A stretch of 64,000 bases of DNA, taken from NCBI RefSeq assembly GCF_040412425.1, contig NC_089755.1, positions 57,953,798 through 58,017,797 of the forward strand, given 5' to 3'. The stretch comes from Macrobrachium rosenbergii (Eukaryota > Arthropoda > Malacostraca > Decapoda > Palaemonidae). The position numbers and the translations under genes were made by a program. Of this stretch, positions 37,901 to 44,111 are shown piece by piece. Each line of letters starts with the position of its first letter. Position 1 is the stretch's first letter. Below the pieces are notes generated by a model. That model saw only the letters and a list, made by a program, of their open reading frames with translations, made no database searches and was not told where the DNA came from.

Positions 37901-39960
37901 TAGTGAAAAATTTGCATTAGATTAATAGTCTTGTAAATAAAATGTTTTGCAGGATGATAGTGCTGTATTTCCTGAGATTAGAAGTGTCTGTTAGACAGTA
38001 TATAAGATTTACAAACCTGTCAAATGACTTTCTATTATTTTTTTTCATTGTAGATATTGGAATAATTCTGCTTGTGTCAGTGATGTTTGACAGAAGACAT
38101 TTTGATGTCATATATATTATAAAATTAGTAAACAATATATAGTTTATGATGATAGCTTGAATGAATTATGGTTACTCACAGAAGTTATTATCAACCAGAG
38201 CTGTTTATTTGCAGAAGGCAATGCTAATTGTCCCCCAAAAATAGCTGTTTATTATAAGATTTACACAAAGAAGTATAAGAGGCTTATGCAATACCTATGA
38301 TTTATAGTACTTTCTCATTTATTAGAACTGTGACTTAAAGACCCTTCCATATACATTCAGGCTCGTCTGGAAGCAGAGGTAGTTGAACTGCGAGGTCGAG
38401 TCTCAACATTGCAACATGATCTTGACACTTCAGAAGCTGTGCAGCGAGACTTTGTCAGGCTATCCCAGTCTTTGCAAGTTCAACTCGAAAAAATACGACA
38501 GTCAGATAAAGAGGTGAGTGCGTTTTCTCTACTGTTACACTCTTCCCTCATTTAGCATTGTTATTATGATTATTTCCCAAGACATTAAACATATTGAGCT
38601 TAGTTAATTGTTTGAATGTAGCGAATAAAGGTTTTGCCTAAGTTAGTCTGTTTAGCAGTCGCAGATCTTTTGAAGTTTATTGACCACGTAAGCATCACTT
38701 TTTATCCACTTATGTTTCTCAATGACTGGGCTTGGATATAGAGAGGCAACTGTTATTTCTCTAAAAAATATTCACAGTAGTTTAGCAATAGAATAAAATA
38801 TTGTGTAGCCTTCTCATGTCTCAAATTCATGTGCTTGGGTAGCATATCTACCTGAGTTAGTCTTTAAGAGTACTTGTTGCTCCCCAGGTGAGTTAGATAC
38901 AAGACCAAGACAAGTTTTGACACCATAGAGAAGAAAGGAAAGTTGGCTAGAGACTAGCTCGGTGAAATAGGGTCCCCTTTGATTTCACTTATGCATAATA
39001 GTACAGAACTTTATAAAGTTGTAGAAACTTATAATTTCCGGTAGGTAACCCCTGTACATTTGAACCTTAATTTAGATTTCATTGCATTTCATTTAGGTCC
39101 GATGGCAGCACGAAGAAGATCAGGACGAGTGTAATAGCTGTAGGCAGAGATTCTCTGCTATGGGGAGAAGAAAGGTAAGTTATCTTATATTATCGGTTTC
39201 ATTGGTAATGCAGCCCTAATCTAGGAGTTTTTAAGTGTTGTACCAGGCTTCCTAAATTCAAAAGTTAAGGAATGTGGACAAATACCAAGCAGTGGTTTGA
39301 ATGTTATGTTAATTTGTAATTGCTTTAAGGATATACACTGTACTGTAAATGATTTTGTAGATAGGTTTCTCATTTTGTTATTTCATTTTAATTTTTTCGT
39401 AGCTATCTTACCAGAAATTGCTTTAAGTATTTTATGGCTGAGTTTTCCAAAGGAATTAAAATGTCACTAAATATGTTAGGTAATCATCCCTGTATAGAGT
39501 CTAGATTTCCTATAATTTTTTATAGTCAGATGAATATTTGGTTTAAGCCTTCCAAAGGAATTAAAAATATCACTAAATAAGTTAGGTAATCATTCCCATA
39601 TAGTCTAGATTTCCTGTCTTTTCAGGTAGTCAGGTAAATGTTTTTGAAATGAGCCTAACCTCTCCATTATTAGCCTTTACTTCCATGCCAGTGGTAGTTA
39701 AAGCTATATAATGGAGAGATAAGTATTTAAAAAATAAATCTTAAGTGGTTATATTTTTCATACTTTTCATTACCTTGGTCTCTTCACTTCAGCATCACTG
39801 CCGACACTGCGGAAAAATATTCTGCAACGAGTGCGTCAGCAAGACCGTGCCGAGCGGTCCGAATCGACGCATGTCAAGAGTCTGTGACGTCTGTCACACT
39901 TTACTAGTACAAGATGCTACTCCCTACTTCAGTTCTGAGCCTCCACATTCACCCGACTAA
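13854..39960 (+). CDS. RABEP1: Rabaptin-5 orthologue with C-terminal FYVE finger (21 coding exons, 1004 aa)
   Basis: Rabaptin-5 is a cytosolic coiled-coil effector that binds Rab4-GTP near its N-terminus and Rab5-GTP near its C-terminus, and partners the Rab5 exchange factor Rabex-5 on early endosomes. Exons (listed singly below) join to 3015 nt with every phase matching; total 1004 residues. Recognised blocks resemble vertebrate rabaptin-5: [13 protein letters not shown] (46-58), [11 protein letters not shown] (326-336), [17 protein letters not shown] (368-384), LTRDQQKAL near 535, VSETEWNLL (588-596) with CxxC (C611, C614), LRYREDII near 760, and [25 protein letters not shown] Rab5-binding block (899-919). 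Unlike human RABEP1 (862 aa), it continues into a FYVE domain (926-983) with all eight cysteines. Introns are GT-AG except intron 1 (GC-AG). The orthology is strong; the exact N-terminus is inferred from phase and context rather than similarity. Confidence 0.93.
14409..14506. repeat. 47-bp tandem duplication in intron 1
   Basis: The block starting CTTCATTTTTAAGACAGAAA and ending CACAATAAAGG occurs twice in direct tandem with no mismatch visible. The perfect identity suggests a recent duplication. Confidence 0.85.
14960..15385. repeat. 212-bp tandem duplication in intron 1
   Basis: The block starting ATTTTAACTTACGTAACCTG (14960) is repeated from 15172 (ATTTTAACTTACATGACCTG) with few differences and a short deletion near its end. 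It lies 200 bp upstream of exon 2. Confidence 0.85.
15589..15714 (+). CDS. RABEP1: Rabaptin exon 2, N-terminal coiled coil (aa 17-58)
   Basis: Acceptor TTTTTTCCCACAG before 15589; donor G|GTTAGT after 15714, phase 1. Encodes a charged heptad-rich helix followed by [16 protein letters not shown], closely matching the N-terminal block of vertebrate rabaptin-5. This region is on the Rab4-binding side of the family. Confidence 0.92.
16916..17119 (+). CDS. RABEP1: Rabaptin exon 3, coiled coil (aa 59-126)
   Basis: Acceptor TTTAATTTTGCAG; donor AAAG|GTGAGA, phase 1. Encodes EELRIKNEQ onward, ending [12 protein letters not shown], which parallels the vertebrate segment ending SLQAVMKE. Continuous heptad pattern rich in Glu, Gln and Leu. 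It is followed by the largest intron (8.3 kb). Confidence 0.9.
17120..20400. other. Rabaptin intron 3, first part
   Basis: No further exon found. It includes a 54-bp direct duplication (19345-19452, GTCACCATGTACAGTTTATC and following GA/TA-rich bases) and otherwise unique AT-rich sequence. Confidence 0.5.
20401..20405 (+). promoter_or_regulatory. Initiator-like TCAGT upstream of exon 1b
   Basis: TCAGT matches the arthropod initiator core and lies 104 bp before the exon 1b ATG. No TATA box stands about 30 bp upstream, and the +28 downstream promoter element is only partly matched. A short upstream frame starts at the ATG overlapping this motif. Five-base motifs are common by chance. Confidence 0.25.
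20509..20605 (+). CDS. RABEP1: Alternative first coding exon 1b of rabaptin
   Basis: Inside intron 3 an ATG in strong context (ACCATGG) at 20509 opens a 32-codon frame beginning [17 protein letters not shown] and ending [10 protein letters not shown] plus one base, then a consensus donor G|GTAAGA. An in-frame TGA at 20497-20499 closes the frame upstream. Phase 1 fits exactly onto exon 4 (25465) and preserves its frame. At 97 nt the exon cannot be inserted between exons 3 and 4 without a shift, so it behaves as an alternative start. A TCAGT initiator-like motif lies at 20401-20405. The [13 protein letters not shown] stretch would form a basic amphipathic helix. The predicted isoform is 910 aa. 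Confidence 0.62.
20640..21024. repeat. Degenerate tandem repeat with TTAGGCCTATGTTAATT motif
   Basis: About three diverged copies of a ~130-bp unit. Each carries GAAAAGGAAAAGAG, a TTAGGCCTAT block and GATATCAAGCTTGCCA. It lies directly after exon 1b. Confidence 0.7.
22147..22546. repeat. (CT)n, (ATT)n and second (CT)n arrays
   Basis: (CT)n at 22147-22209, an AAT/ATT array at 22318-22398 and (CT)n at 22490-22546, in intron 3. Confidence 0.9.
23404..23641 (+). promoter_or_regulatory. Candidate TATA promoter and untranslated exon inside intron 3
   Basis: TATAAATA at 23404-23411 fits the TATA consensus. A perfect CRE palindrome TGACGTCA is at 23604-23611, and a strong donor (GTG|GTAAGT) follows 23641. 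Between them lies a 52-codon frame (23416-23574) without recognisable similarity. The surrounding 22.75-23.64 kb is richer in CpG than the rest of the intron. Joined to exon 4 the exon would meet an in-frame stop and no ATG, so it would have to be a leader for downstream initiation or belong to another transcript. Confidence 0.35.
23925..24267. repeat. Three (CT)n arrays
   Basis: Arrays at 23925-23980, 24091-24138 and 24221-24267 are separated by about 85-110 bp of unrelated sequence. Each of the first and third is followed by GTTAA, hinting at a shared ancestral unit. Confidence 0.9.
24811..25240 (+). mobile_element. tRNA-related SINE-like element with internal duplication
   Basis: A B-box-like GTTCGATTC (24906-24914) follows a tRNA-like head (ATCGAACTCGGCTAGCACTC). 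The body has GAATTAGAGGAATTTAT...GGTGATAGAA twice (24934 and 25036), then GTAGGTCCCGTTGCTAGGTA and AGCTCAGTGGTCTGGTTAAG. I associate this composite with a dispersed decapod SINE family. The duplicated body suggests a nested or dimeric copy. Confidence 0.6.
25372..25450. repeat. Short tandem duplication next to the exon 4 acceptor
   Basis: ATTTCTTAGTTATCAATTCTT recurs in tandem (period about 37 bp) with minor changes, ending about 15 bp before the exon 4 acceptor. It may duplicate branch-point sequence (CTTAG/TTAT). Confidence 0.65.
25465..25595 (+). CDS. RABEP1: Rabaptin exon 4, coiled coil (aa 127-170)
   Basis: Acceptor TTTTTCCGCAG before 25465; donor GAA|GTAAGT after 25595, phase 0. Encodes [20 protein letters not shown] then a strong Lys/Glu/Leu/Arg heptad helix ending RRLYERQLE. 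It can accept phase 1 from either exon 3 or exon 1b. Confidence 0.88.
25691..25849. repeat. 159-nt imperfect hairpin in intron 4
   Basis: The outer ends TGTATATCA and TGATATACA pair. Inward, CACAATAATAT pairs with ATATTATTGTG, and the inner arm ACGTTACAAAAGCTTTCGAACC pairs with its near-perfect complement, leaving an 8-nt loop (25767-25774). It lies 95 bp after exon 4 and directly before an (ATT)n array. It is either a MITE or a long pre-miRNA-like hairpin. Confidence 0.75.
25850..26000 (-). mobile_element. (ATT)n-tailed retroposon copy (repeat B)
   Basis: (ATT)n at 25850-25917 joins CAGAAGATGAAACCTATTCA, then CATTGACTTGAAATTCAAGC, the same junction as at 8383. Confidence 0.65.
26121..26324 (+). 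CDS. RABEP1: Rabaptin exon 5, Ser/Thr/Pro/Ala-rich linker (aa 171-238)
   Basis: Acceptor CTGTTTGCAG; donor AGG|GTGAGG; phase 0 at both ends. Mostly low-complexity Ser, Pro, Thr, Ala and Gly sequence, ending [12 protein letters not shown], which corresponds to vertebrate ENLENEMKK. The linker is much longer than in vertebrates. Being symmetrical (204 nt), the exon could be skipped without a frameshift. Confidence 0.9.
26817..27167. mobile_element. 351-bp pogo/Tigger-like MITE with TA target duplication
   Basis: The terminal inverted repeats CAGTAAACCCCCCGTATTCAC and GCGAATACGGGCGGTTCACTG are flanked on both sides by TA. Subterminal CGCGG and ATTCGC motifs recur, with an internal AT-rich region and no transposase. 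The ends resemble those of pogo/Tigger elements of the Tc1/mariner superfamily. In rabaptin intron 5. Confidence 0.8.
27168..29929. other. Rabaptin intron 5, remainder
   Basis: Mostly unique AT-rich sequence. Short frames on both strands show no motif, codon bias or splice support. I see no exon. Confidence 0.5.
29930..30136 (+). CDS. RABEP1: Rabaptin exon 6 (aa 239-307)
   Basis: Acceptor TGTATCTCCCAG; donor AAG|GTAGGT; phase 0 at both ends. Encodes [19 protein letters not shown], aligning with vertebrate AQEDAEKLRSVVMPMEKEI, followed by a Gln/Ala-rich coiled coil. Noticeably richer in G and C than the surrounding intron. Confidence 0.95.
30279..30578 (+). repeat. Repeat A copy 1 (intron 6)
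   Basis: About 300-bp dispersed unit running from GGGTAGTGCCATCAGTGCAC through CATAGTGCAACTG and TTTTCCTCCAGTTACACCTT to GCGCTGAATGGCG, GTGCTTGGCC and AAATTCTATATTC. It ends 29 bp before exon 7. No terminal repeats or poly-A tail are evident; family type unknown. Confidence 0.85.
30607..30750 (+). CDS. RABEP1: Rabaptin exon 7 (aa 308-355)
   Basis: Acceptor TTCTCGTAG; donor CAG|GTCAGT; phase 0. Encodes [20 protein letters not shown] and onward, near-identical in pattern to the vertebrate LEAEKSCRTDLEMYVAVLNT block. The upstream intron ends with a repeat A copy (30279-30578). Confidence 0.97.
30872..31022 (+). CDS. RABEP1: Rabaptin exon 8 (aa 356-405)
   Basis: Acceptor TTCCTTTGCAG; donor GAGG|GTAATT; ends in phase 1. 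Encodes [20 protein letters not shown], matching vertebrate QQHNQLKHTWQKANDQFLES, then [16 protein letters not shown]. It is separated from exon 7 by only 121 bp. Confidence 0.97.
31245..31375 (+). CDS. RABEP1: Rabaptin exon 9, start of disordered linker (aa 406-449)
   Basis: Acceptor ATCTCTCTCAG; donor GAG|GTATGT. Encodes [10 protein letters not shown] (vertebrate EELKKKDQED region) followed by Ser/Pro-rich sequence ending TSSPLLEVE. Phase continuity with exons 8 and 10 supports it; the tail is not conserved. Confidence 0.9.
31508..31593 (+). CDS. RABEP1: Rabaptin exon 10, acidic linker (aa 450-478)
   Basis: Acceptor ATATTACAG; donor GA|GTAAGT, phase 2. Short acidic segment beginning [16 protein letters not shown]. 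No family motif is visible; supported by splice signals and phase closure with exons 9 and 11. Confidence 0.85.
32441..32631 (+). CDS. RABEP1: Rabaptin exon 11, acidic linker to LTRDQQKAL (aa 478-542)
   Basis: Acceptor CATTTTACAG; donor GCAG|GTAAAG, phase 1. Encodes a Ser/Asp/Gly/Pro-rich linker, then [11 protein letters not shown], equivalent to vertebrate MLTKDQERAI. The vertebrate linker carries the FGPLV motif that binds GGA/AP-1 ear domains; I see no equivalent in exons 9-11. Confidence 0.92.
32660..32955 (+). repeat. Repeat A copy 2 (intron 11)
   Basis: Same unit and orientation as copy 1, slightly more diverged (GTGGTGCAACCG, TTTTCCTCCTGTTATACCTT, CAGCGCTGAATGACCTCA). It ends about 75 bp before exon 12 and begins about 30 bp after exon 11, so it fills most of this intron. 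Confidence 0.85.
33031..33275 (+). CDS. RABEP1: Rabaptin exon 12, SETEWNLL block and CxxC (aa 542-623)
   Basis: Acceptor GTCTCTTTCAG; donor AAG|GTCAGT. Encodes DMTPDSEG, an acidic stretch with [10 protein letters not shown], a poly-Gly spacer, [19 protein letters not shown] and [10 protein letters not shown]. The ETEWNLL and CxxC (C611, C614) blocks are hallmarks of rabaptin-5 just before its Rabex-5-binding coiled coil. Confidence 0.97.
33350..33775. repeat. Minisatellite with CATACAGTATTAGGGGCAAA unit (intron 12)
   Basis: About eight variants of a 30-50 bp AT-rich unit containing ACAGTATTAGGGGCAAATATTGAAATAT. The first occurrence is near 33386. The longer context (ATCTTAAGCATCATTAAG and GCATACTTGT blocks) is duplicated as well. 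Confidence 0.75.
33919..34068 (+). CDS. RABEP1: Rabaptin exon 13, coiled coil (aa 624-673)
   Basis: Acceptor TTTCCCACAG; donor AAG|GTGCAG; phase 0 at both ends. Charged heptad helix beginning [20 protein letters not shown]. By position it is part of the Rabex-5-binding coiled coil defined in the mammalian protein. Confidence 0.92.
34195..34340 (+). CDS. RABEP1: Rabaptin exon 14, coiled coil (aa 674-722)
   Basis: Acceptor TTATCATAG; donor AG|GTCTGT, phase 2. Encodes [20 protein letters not shown] and ends [11 protein letters not shown], comparable to vertebrate SREQVSEELVR. Confidence 0.92.
34391..34610 (-). mobile_element. (ATT)n-tailed retroposon copy (repeat B), short tail
   Basis: Only a short ATT run precedes CAGATGATGGAACAATCCCA, CCCATTGACTTGAAATTCAAGC and CAGAAGGTAATGGGAAATAC. 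It starts 50 bp after exon 14. Confidence 0.6.
34611..35707. other. Rabaptin intron 14, remainder
   Basis: Unique AT-rich sequence. The reading phase closes from exon 14 to exon 15 without an intervening exon. Confidence 0.5.
35708..35801 (+). CDS. RABEP1: Rabaptin exon 15 (aa 722-753)
   Basis: Acceptor TTCTATCCAG; donor GAG|GTTGGT (weak). Encodes [19 protein letters not shown], clearly matching vertebrate RLQKDNDSLQGKHSLH, then INLPDNME. Confidence 0.95.
36028..36290 (+). repeat. Repeat A copy 3 (intron 15)
   Basis: Same orientation, 5'-truncated: it begins at GTAGGGCATTACTTAAGGTT and ends AAATTCTATATTCCATTCC, 11 bp before the exon 16 acceptor. Confidence 0.85.
36302..36412 (+). CDS. RABEP1: Rabaptin exon 16 (aa 754-790)
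   Basis: Acceptor CATCTCCCTACAG; donor CAG|GTAAAT. Encodes [20 protein letters not shown] and ILFLKDQ, matching vertebrate ELVLKYREDI and ILFLKEQ. The acceptor lies about 11 bp after the end of a repeat A copy. Confidence 0.96.
36676..36743 (+). CDS. RABEP1: Rabaptin exon 17 (aa 791-813)
   Basis: Acceptor TATTTTTCAG; donor AG|GTGAAT, phase 2. Short coiled-coil exon [20 protein letters not shown], at the position of vertebrate IQAEQCLKENLEETLQLEIE. Confidence 0.92.
37245..37422 (+). CDS. RABEP1: Rabaptin exon 18, coiled coil (aa 813-872)
   Basis: Acceptor GATGTCCACAG; donor AGG|GTAAGT. Encodes [20 protein letters not shown] and a long Gln/Glu-rich helix. An alternative AG at 37211-37212 would give an immediate in-frame stop, so the downstream acceptor is chosen. 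Confidence 0.92.
37423..39096. other. Rabaptin introns 18 and 19
   Basis: Apart from exon 19, unique AT-rich sequence with no repeat family recognised. Confidence 0.4.
38361..38513 (+). CDS. RABEP1: Rabaptin exon 19, Rab5-binding region (aa 873-923)
   Basis: Acceptor ATACATTCAG; donor GAG|GTGAGT. Encodes [20 protein letters not shown] followed by [11 protein letters not shown], almost identical to the Rab5-binding tail of vertebrate rabaptin-5 (VQRDFVKLSQTLQVQLERIR). This is the strongest single identification in the window. Confidence 0.98.
39097..39174 (+). CDS. RABEP1: Rabaptin exon 20, first half of FYVE finger (aa 924-949)
   Basis: Acceptor TTTCATTTAG; donor AAG|GTAAGT. Encodes [19 protein letters not shown] and onward to GRRK. 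It supplies the first zinc ligand pair (C935, C938). The canonical WxxD motif appears as W926-Q-H-E929. The intron cuts the basic RRK|HHCR motif. Confidence 0.95.
39793..39960 (+). CDS. RABEP1: Rabaptin exon 21, second half of FYVE finger and stop (aa 950-1004)
   Basis: Acceptor TCTTCACTTCAG. Encodes [19 protein letters not shown], then [10 protein letters not shown] and a tail ending EPPHSPD before TAA at 39958-39960. It completes the R(R/K)HHCR and RVC signatures with three CxxC pairs (C952/955, C960/963, C980/983). FYVE domains bind phosphatidylinositol 3-phosphate on early endosomes. Confidence 0.97.
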   Translation, partial: HHCRHCGKIFCNECVSKTVPSGPNRRMSRVCDVCHTLLVQDATPYFSSEPPHSPD

Positions 39961-40184
39961 CTTAAGTCCCTGCGAGAAAAAAGTTGAAGTAGATTTTTAA
40001 ACTCCAGAATTTTATTGGTATCTGTTTTTATTTATTTGTTTTTAGGTGATTTTACCATCGGATCAATCTCGTCCCCCTGAGCGTGTGTGAATACGCTGGG
40101 ACGTACGTTTCAGCACTTTTCCACCTTGCATTTTCCATCCAGTCCATGGAATTTACAAGAGTGTGGTGTGGTTGGTTTCTTTGC

Positions 40185-40190
40185 AATAAA
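40185..40190 (+). terminator. Proximal polyadenylation signal AATAAA
   Basis: Canonical hexamer 225 bp after the stop codon. The downstream sequence is only moderately T-rich. Possible early cleavage site. Confidence 0.35.
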
Positions 40191-42271
40191 ATTAGGTTTT
40201 TAACCATATGATATGAGATAAATTCTGCCCATTGCTTGTTACTGAAAAGTCATACCTCTCTGTCGAGTCTTCACCAAAATGTAGTGGTCGACAAAATGAA
40301 TTTTCATAGGAACACTGTTCGTGTATCGAGAAATTTGTTTTAGAGTGGCATGCGTAAATCTAGTGCTGTTGCGCGCGGGGTATTGTTAGGGATATACAAT
40401 GTAAACCTTTTAATTTATATTTATGGTAAAACAGAAGTGGTACCATTACTGTGACTAAAACTAAAAAATTTTTCATTTAACAGATCTGTTGTTGTACAGT
40501 GTAGTCTCTTAAGTTGGCATATTGCATCGTTGCTTTTGTTTTCTCTAGGCTAGTCGACCACCTCCGTGTACAAAGTGTACATTTCCGTAGGTAAGAGAGT
40601 TTTGGAGTCAGACCTGTTCTTGTAGTTATAATTTGTAACCCCCTTTTAAAAACCTCACTAGCCTATATGAAAATAGAACTTCTTTTATTCACATGTTTTA
40701 TGCATTGTCGTTTATGCTTACAAATAGGGGTCCCGGTTTTGAAAATGGTACACCGCAAGGACGGCTATTTGTAAGCCTGTCTGAACATATTGCTGTCATG
40801 CAATCTTGGAAATTTTATAATGTATGCATCTTGTGTGCTTTGCCAATATTGTATTTAATAACTGCTTGGAGATTATAGTGGATTACCAACATTTGAAAGT
40901 CTGAACGATGTTGCTAATCCAGCTATAATGACCGTAGAAACATATGAGGAAAAGTAGCAATGAGTCTGAAGCTTTTTTGACAAATCTATTCGGGGTTTGC
41001 CAGTCCTCAGTTGAAGGAACAAGCAGAATTGTTTTTAGATGGAGTTGGGATAAGAGGCAAGAGCATGTTTTTAAAAAGGATCACTCAGTGTTGGGGTTTT
41101 GTCACACCTCGGTACTGTATAAGGAGAGGTTTTAAAGTGGTTTTTTGATAACTTGGTAATTTTAGGGTGTTGAGAAACGATTGCTTAGTGCTGGGATTAG
41201 CCATGTCTCAGCACTTTGTAAGGAGCAGCAATCAGAAAAGGTTTTTAGGTATTGTCTGGCAATTTGAGAAAGGAGAAGATTGTCTAGAGAGGATCACTCA
41301 GTATTGGTTAGAATTGTATTTTAGACTGGAATTGTATTCTAGACTGAAAATGCTTCATGTGCCAAAGGAGACAGTAGTAGCGAACTCTTTTCTTAGTGGA
41401 ATGGTGGAAGAAGTGTTGCGAGTCGAAAGGCGAACGATGCATGGAAAAATTGGTTTTTATCCTTGGGTTACTGTTGACGGAAATAAAAGTACTCGGTGAG
41501 AGTCCATTCAGAGTTTATGTATAACGTATAAATTTACGCCGTGTTTTAAAGTAAGGGTGACTGTGGTTGCCGTGGCTGGCATTGTACATTTACCGAATAT
41601 CGTCTTGTTTTCTTTATTGTGCACCTTTTCCCTTTCACATCTTGTAGATCAAATAATATAATTGATATTATAATCTTTTAAATTTGTTATGTACTGTGAT
41701 GTATATAAATTGAATGGTCTTCATTTAAAGTCTTAGTAACAGACTCAGGTGTTTTATGCAAAAATGAAAAGTTGCGTGACAAGAACATAACGAATGTACA
41801 TAATTACACATATACAGACACACACACATAGTTATACATACACCATGCTAGTAGCTTTTATGAGTGAAGGGTCATTATACGAGTCTGTTAAGTATTTATA
41901 TGCACCAGGGAAAATCATTCCAGATATTATTTGTAGAAGTGTGATCGGCGAGAGAGAGTGAGAGAGGCATACCAACCATATATTTGATACTATAATAAAT
42001 TGGTTCCTAGATTTGTACAGTTACTGTTCGGTTTTTTTAGTCCCTTTCATTTTGACTGTGCTGCTTCTGAATTGGATTTAATTTAGGAGTCTCATTATCA
42101 TTTTAGTTTGTCTATGGTCATTCCTTTTTTTTCCTCTCTTTTCTAATTTTGAATTACTTTTGAGTCAAGTTAGAAAACTTTCATACCATAGGATTTCATT
42201 GGAGCCATGAAGCCATTTCATTGATTAAAAATTTTGTTTCATAATCCTTGTTTTATCTCATGTTTTAATCC

Positions 42272-42277
42272 AATAAA
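42272..42277 (+). terminator. Distal polyadenylation signal AATAAA
   Basis: Canonical hexamer followed within 15-40 bp by a strong GT-rich element, the arrangement of an efficient 3' cleavage site. Repeat-type sequence begins about 240 bp further on. Confidence 0.5.
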
Positions 42278-42520
42278 AACAATATTGTTGATGCTTTGTT
42301 GTTGTTCTTCTGAATTCCTCCTACTTCATTTGAGCAGTGTCTTGGAGATGCTGAAATTGGATCCAAGTTAAGAATGCATTTACGTCAAATCTGTATTTAC
42401 TCTGAAGGGGATTTCAATCTCATTTTTTACTTATTTTCTTCATGAGTGGGAATTAACATATGATTATCCTCGTTAATTTGTCGAAGGGAGAACTCTTTAA
42501 CCCCTCCATTTGAAAAATCC

Positions 42521-42622
42521 TACTCTCCACCCTCTCCTAACAATTGATTCATAGTGCAACTGCGAGGTTTTCTTCATGTTACACCTTTCAAACCTTTTAC
42601 TGTCAATTTCAATTTCAGCGCC
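42521..42622 (+). repeat. Repeat A fragment (copy 4)
   Basis: Internal portion only: CCACCCTCTCCTAACAATTG, CATAGTGCAACTGCGAGGTT, TTACACCTTTCAAACC, and a broken end at CAGCGCC. Confidence 0.8.
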
Positions 42623-42925
42623 CCGGCGATTCAGTTCAGTTCAGTTCCATTTGAAAAATGATTTTATTTCCAAATCTAAGTAAATGATAAATCCATATAT
42701 GTTCATAGGAAGGTACTTGATGGCAAGTTACAAAGTATATAACCAACAATAATGTCAGTCCTAAAATAACTTGAATAGCAACAAAGGAACTGACTAATAT
42801 TTATTAAAAGCCCAAGTGTTCTCATCAAAATTAAACTTGGATAATAGAATTTCCTGGACTGTGTTCAAATTTATGTAATTTCTTAGGCAACCTGCCTGAC
42901 AGTCCTGCATTCTCTTTCTTCCTTC

Positions 42926-43028
42926 TTACCTTCCACCCTTTCCTAACAATTGTCTTGTTATTTTCAGTGCTGAATGGCCCCATAAGCCCAACGCTTGGCC
43001 TGTAGCCCAAATTTTATATTTAAATTCC
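42926..43028 (+). repeat. Repeat A fragment (copy 5), internally deleted
   Basis: CCACCCTTTCCTAACAATTG jumps directly to TTCAGTGCTGAATGGCCCCA and GCTTGGCCTGTAGCCCAAAT, lacking about 75 internal bases present in other copies. Confidence 0.75.
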
Positions 43029-43470
43029 AATTCCATTAATAGATTAATTTTAATAAAAATATCGAACAATGAACCCATATTAATAGAAGTTGCATCAAAT
43101 AACATAACCTTATCATCCAACAATTGCAGACCATTAGTCAATCATGGAAGTGTGGCTATATCTGCAGTGTGTTGCATAAGGCCTACTGCAAGCAGTACCC
43201 CTATATGGGGCATAAATTTGCCTGCTGTACTCTAGTAGTGTGTTATGGTATTTCCAGCTATGTCAGACATCCATAATACTGTCTCCCTTAGAGGTAATTG
43301 TTCAGGTTTGGTATACAGAATTTAGTTTCTTATAGGGAATTATGTTCTGATTTCTTAAGAGCAGCCTATATCCTTCAATAGCCCAGACCCGAAGAATATA
43401 AGAATTCCAAAGCATGACAGGAGAATTGTGATCCACAGAGGAAATGAGTTCATGCAGTCATCTGTGTCCT

Positions 43471-43771
43471 AGTCCCGTAGGGGGTTAGTGCCATCAGTGC
43501 GCCTCATGTGGTGTACTGTAGGCATTACTGCAGGTTCTTTGCAGAGTCTCTTCGGCCCCTAGATGCAACCCCTTTCATTCCTTTTACTGTATCGTCAATC
43601 ATATCCTTCTTCCACCTGGCTATCCACCCTCTCCAACAATTATTTCATAGTGCAACTGCGAGGTTTTCCTCCTGTTACACCTTTCAAACCTACCTACTCT
43701 CAATTTCTTTTCCAGCACTGAATGACCTCATAGGTCCCAGTGCTTGGCCTTTGGCCTAAAAACTATATTCC
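43471..43771 (+). repeat. Repeat A copy 6
   Basis: Near full-length unit from CCGTAGGGGGTTAGTGCCAT to GGCCTTTGGCCTAAAAAC. Same orientation as the others. Confidence 0.85.
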
Positions 43772-44111
43772 ACGTACTACAATAATACATACGCCACTTG
43801 GTGTGAATCTTGAACAACCTGAAGCGTTCTTTTGGGTCTGTTCAGCACTTGGAAAGGTTACCATCTTTAAATGGCAGGCTGGGATGAACACTAGTATTCC
43901 GGTGATGGGTCACAGTGAAGTAATGAGAAGCAATAATTACCTGAGTGACCTTGGTATACTGTCCTTATAATGCACCAGATGTCGTAAGATCGTCGCTATA
44001 TGTGGTATAATTACCATCGCACCTGAATAAGGTATCTGATTGCATCATGACGTAAAAACAAAAGGTAAGATGGTTAATTTCACCTACCATCCATTATTTT
44101 TGTCTAGGTTT

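Larger units (their letters stand above)
39961..42290 (+). other. RABEP1: Rabaptin 3' UTR (inferred)
   Basis: AT-rich, no further family homology. AATAAA at 40185-40190 could give a short 3' UTR of about 230-250 nt. AATAAA at 42272-42277, followed by a GT-rich stretch (TTGTTGATGCTTTGTTGTTG), is the better terminator and would give about 2.3 kb. A 110-codon open frame at 41167-41499 and a loose repeat of TCACTCAGT-type blocks (41075-41310) lie inside; I do not treat them as coding. The endpoint is inferred. Confidence 0.55.

Noticed and set aside
41167..41499. 110-codon open frame downstream of rabaptin
   Set aside because: It lies in the inferred 3' UTR, has no recognisable motif, and overlaps a loose internal repeat. 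Length alone is not convincing in AT-rich DNA.
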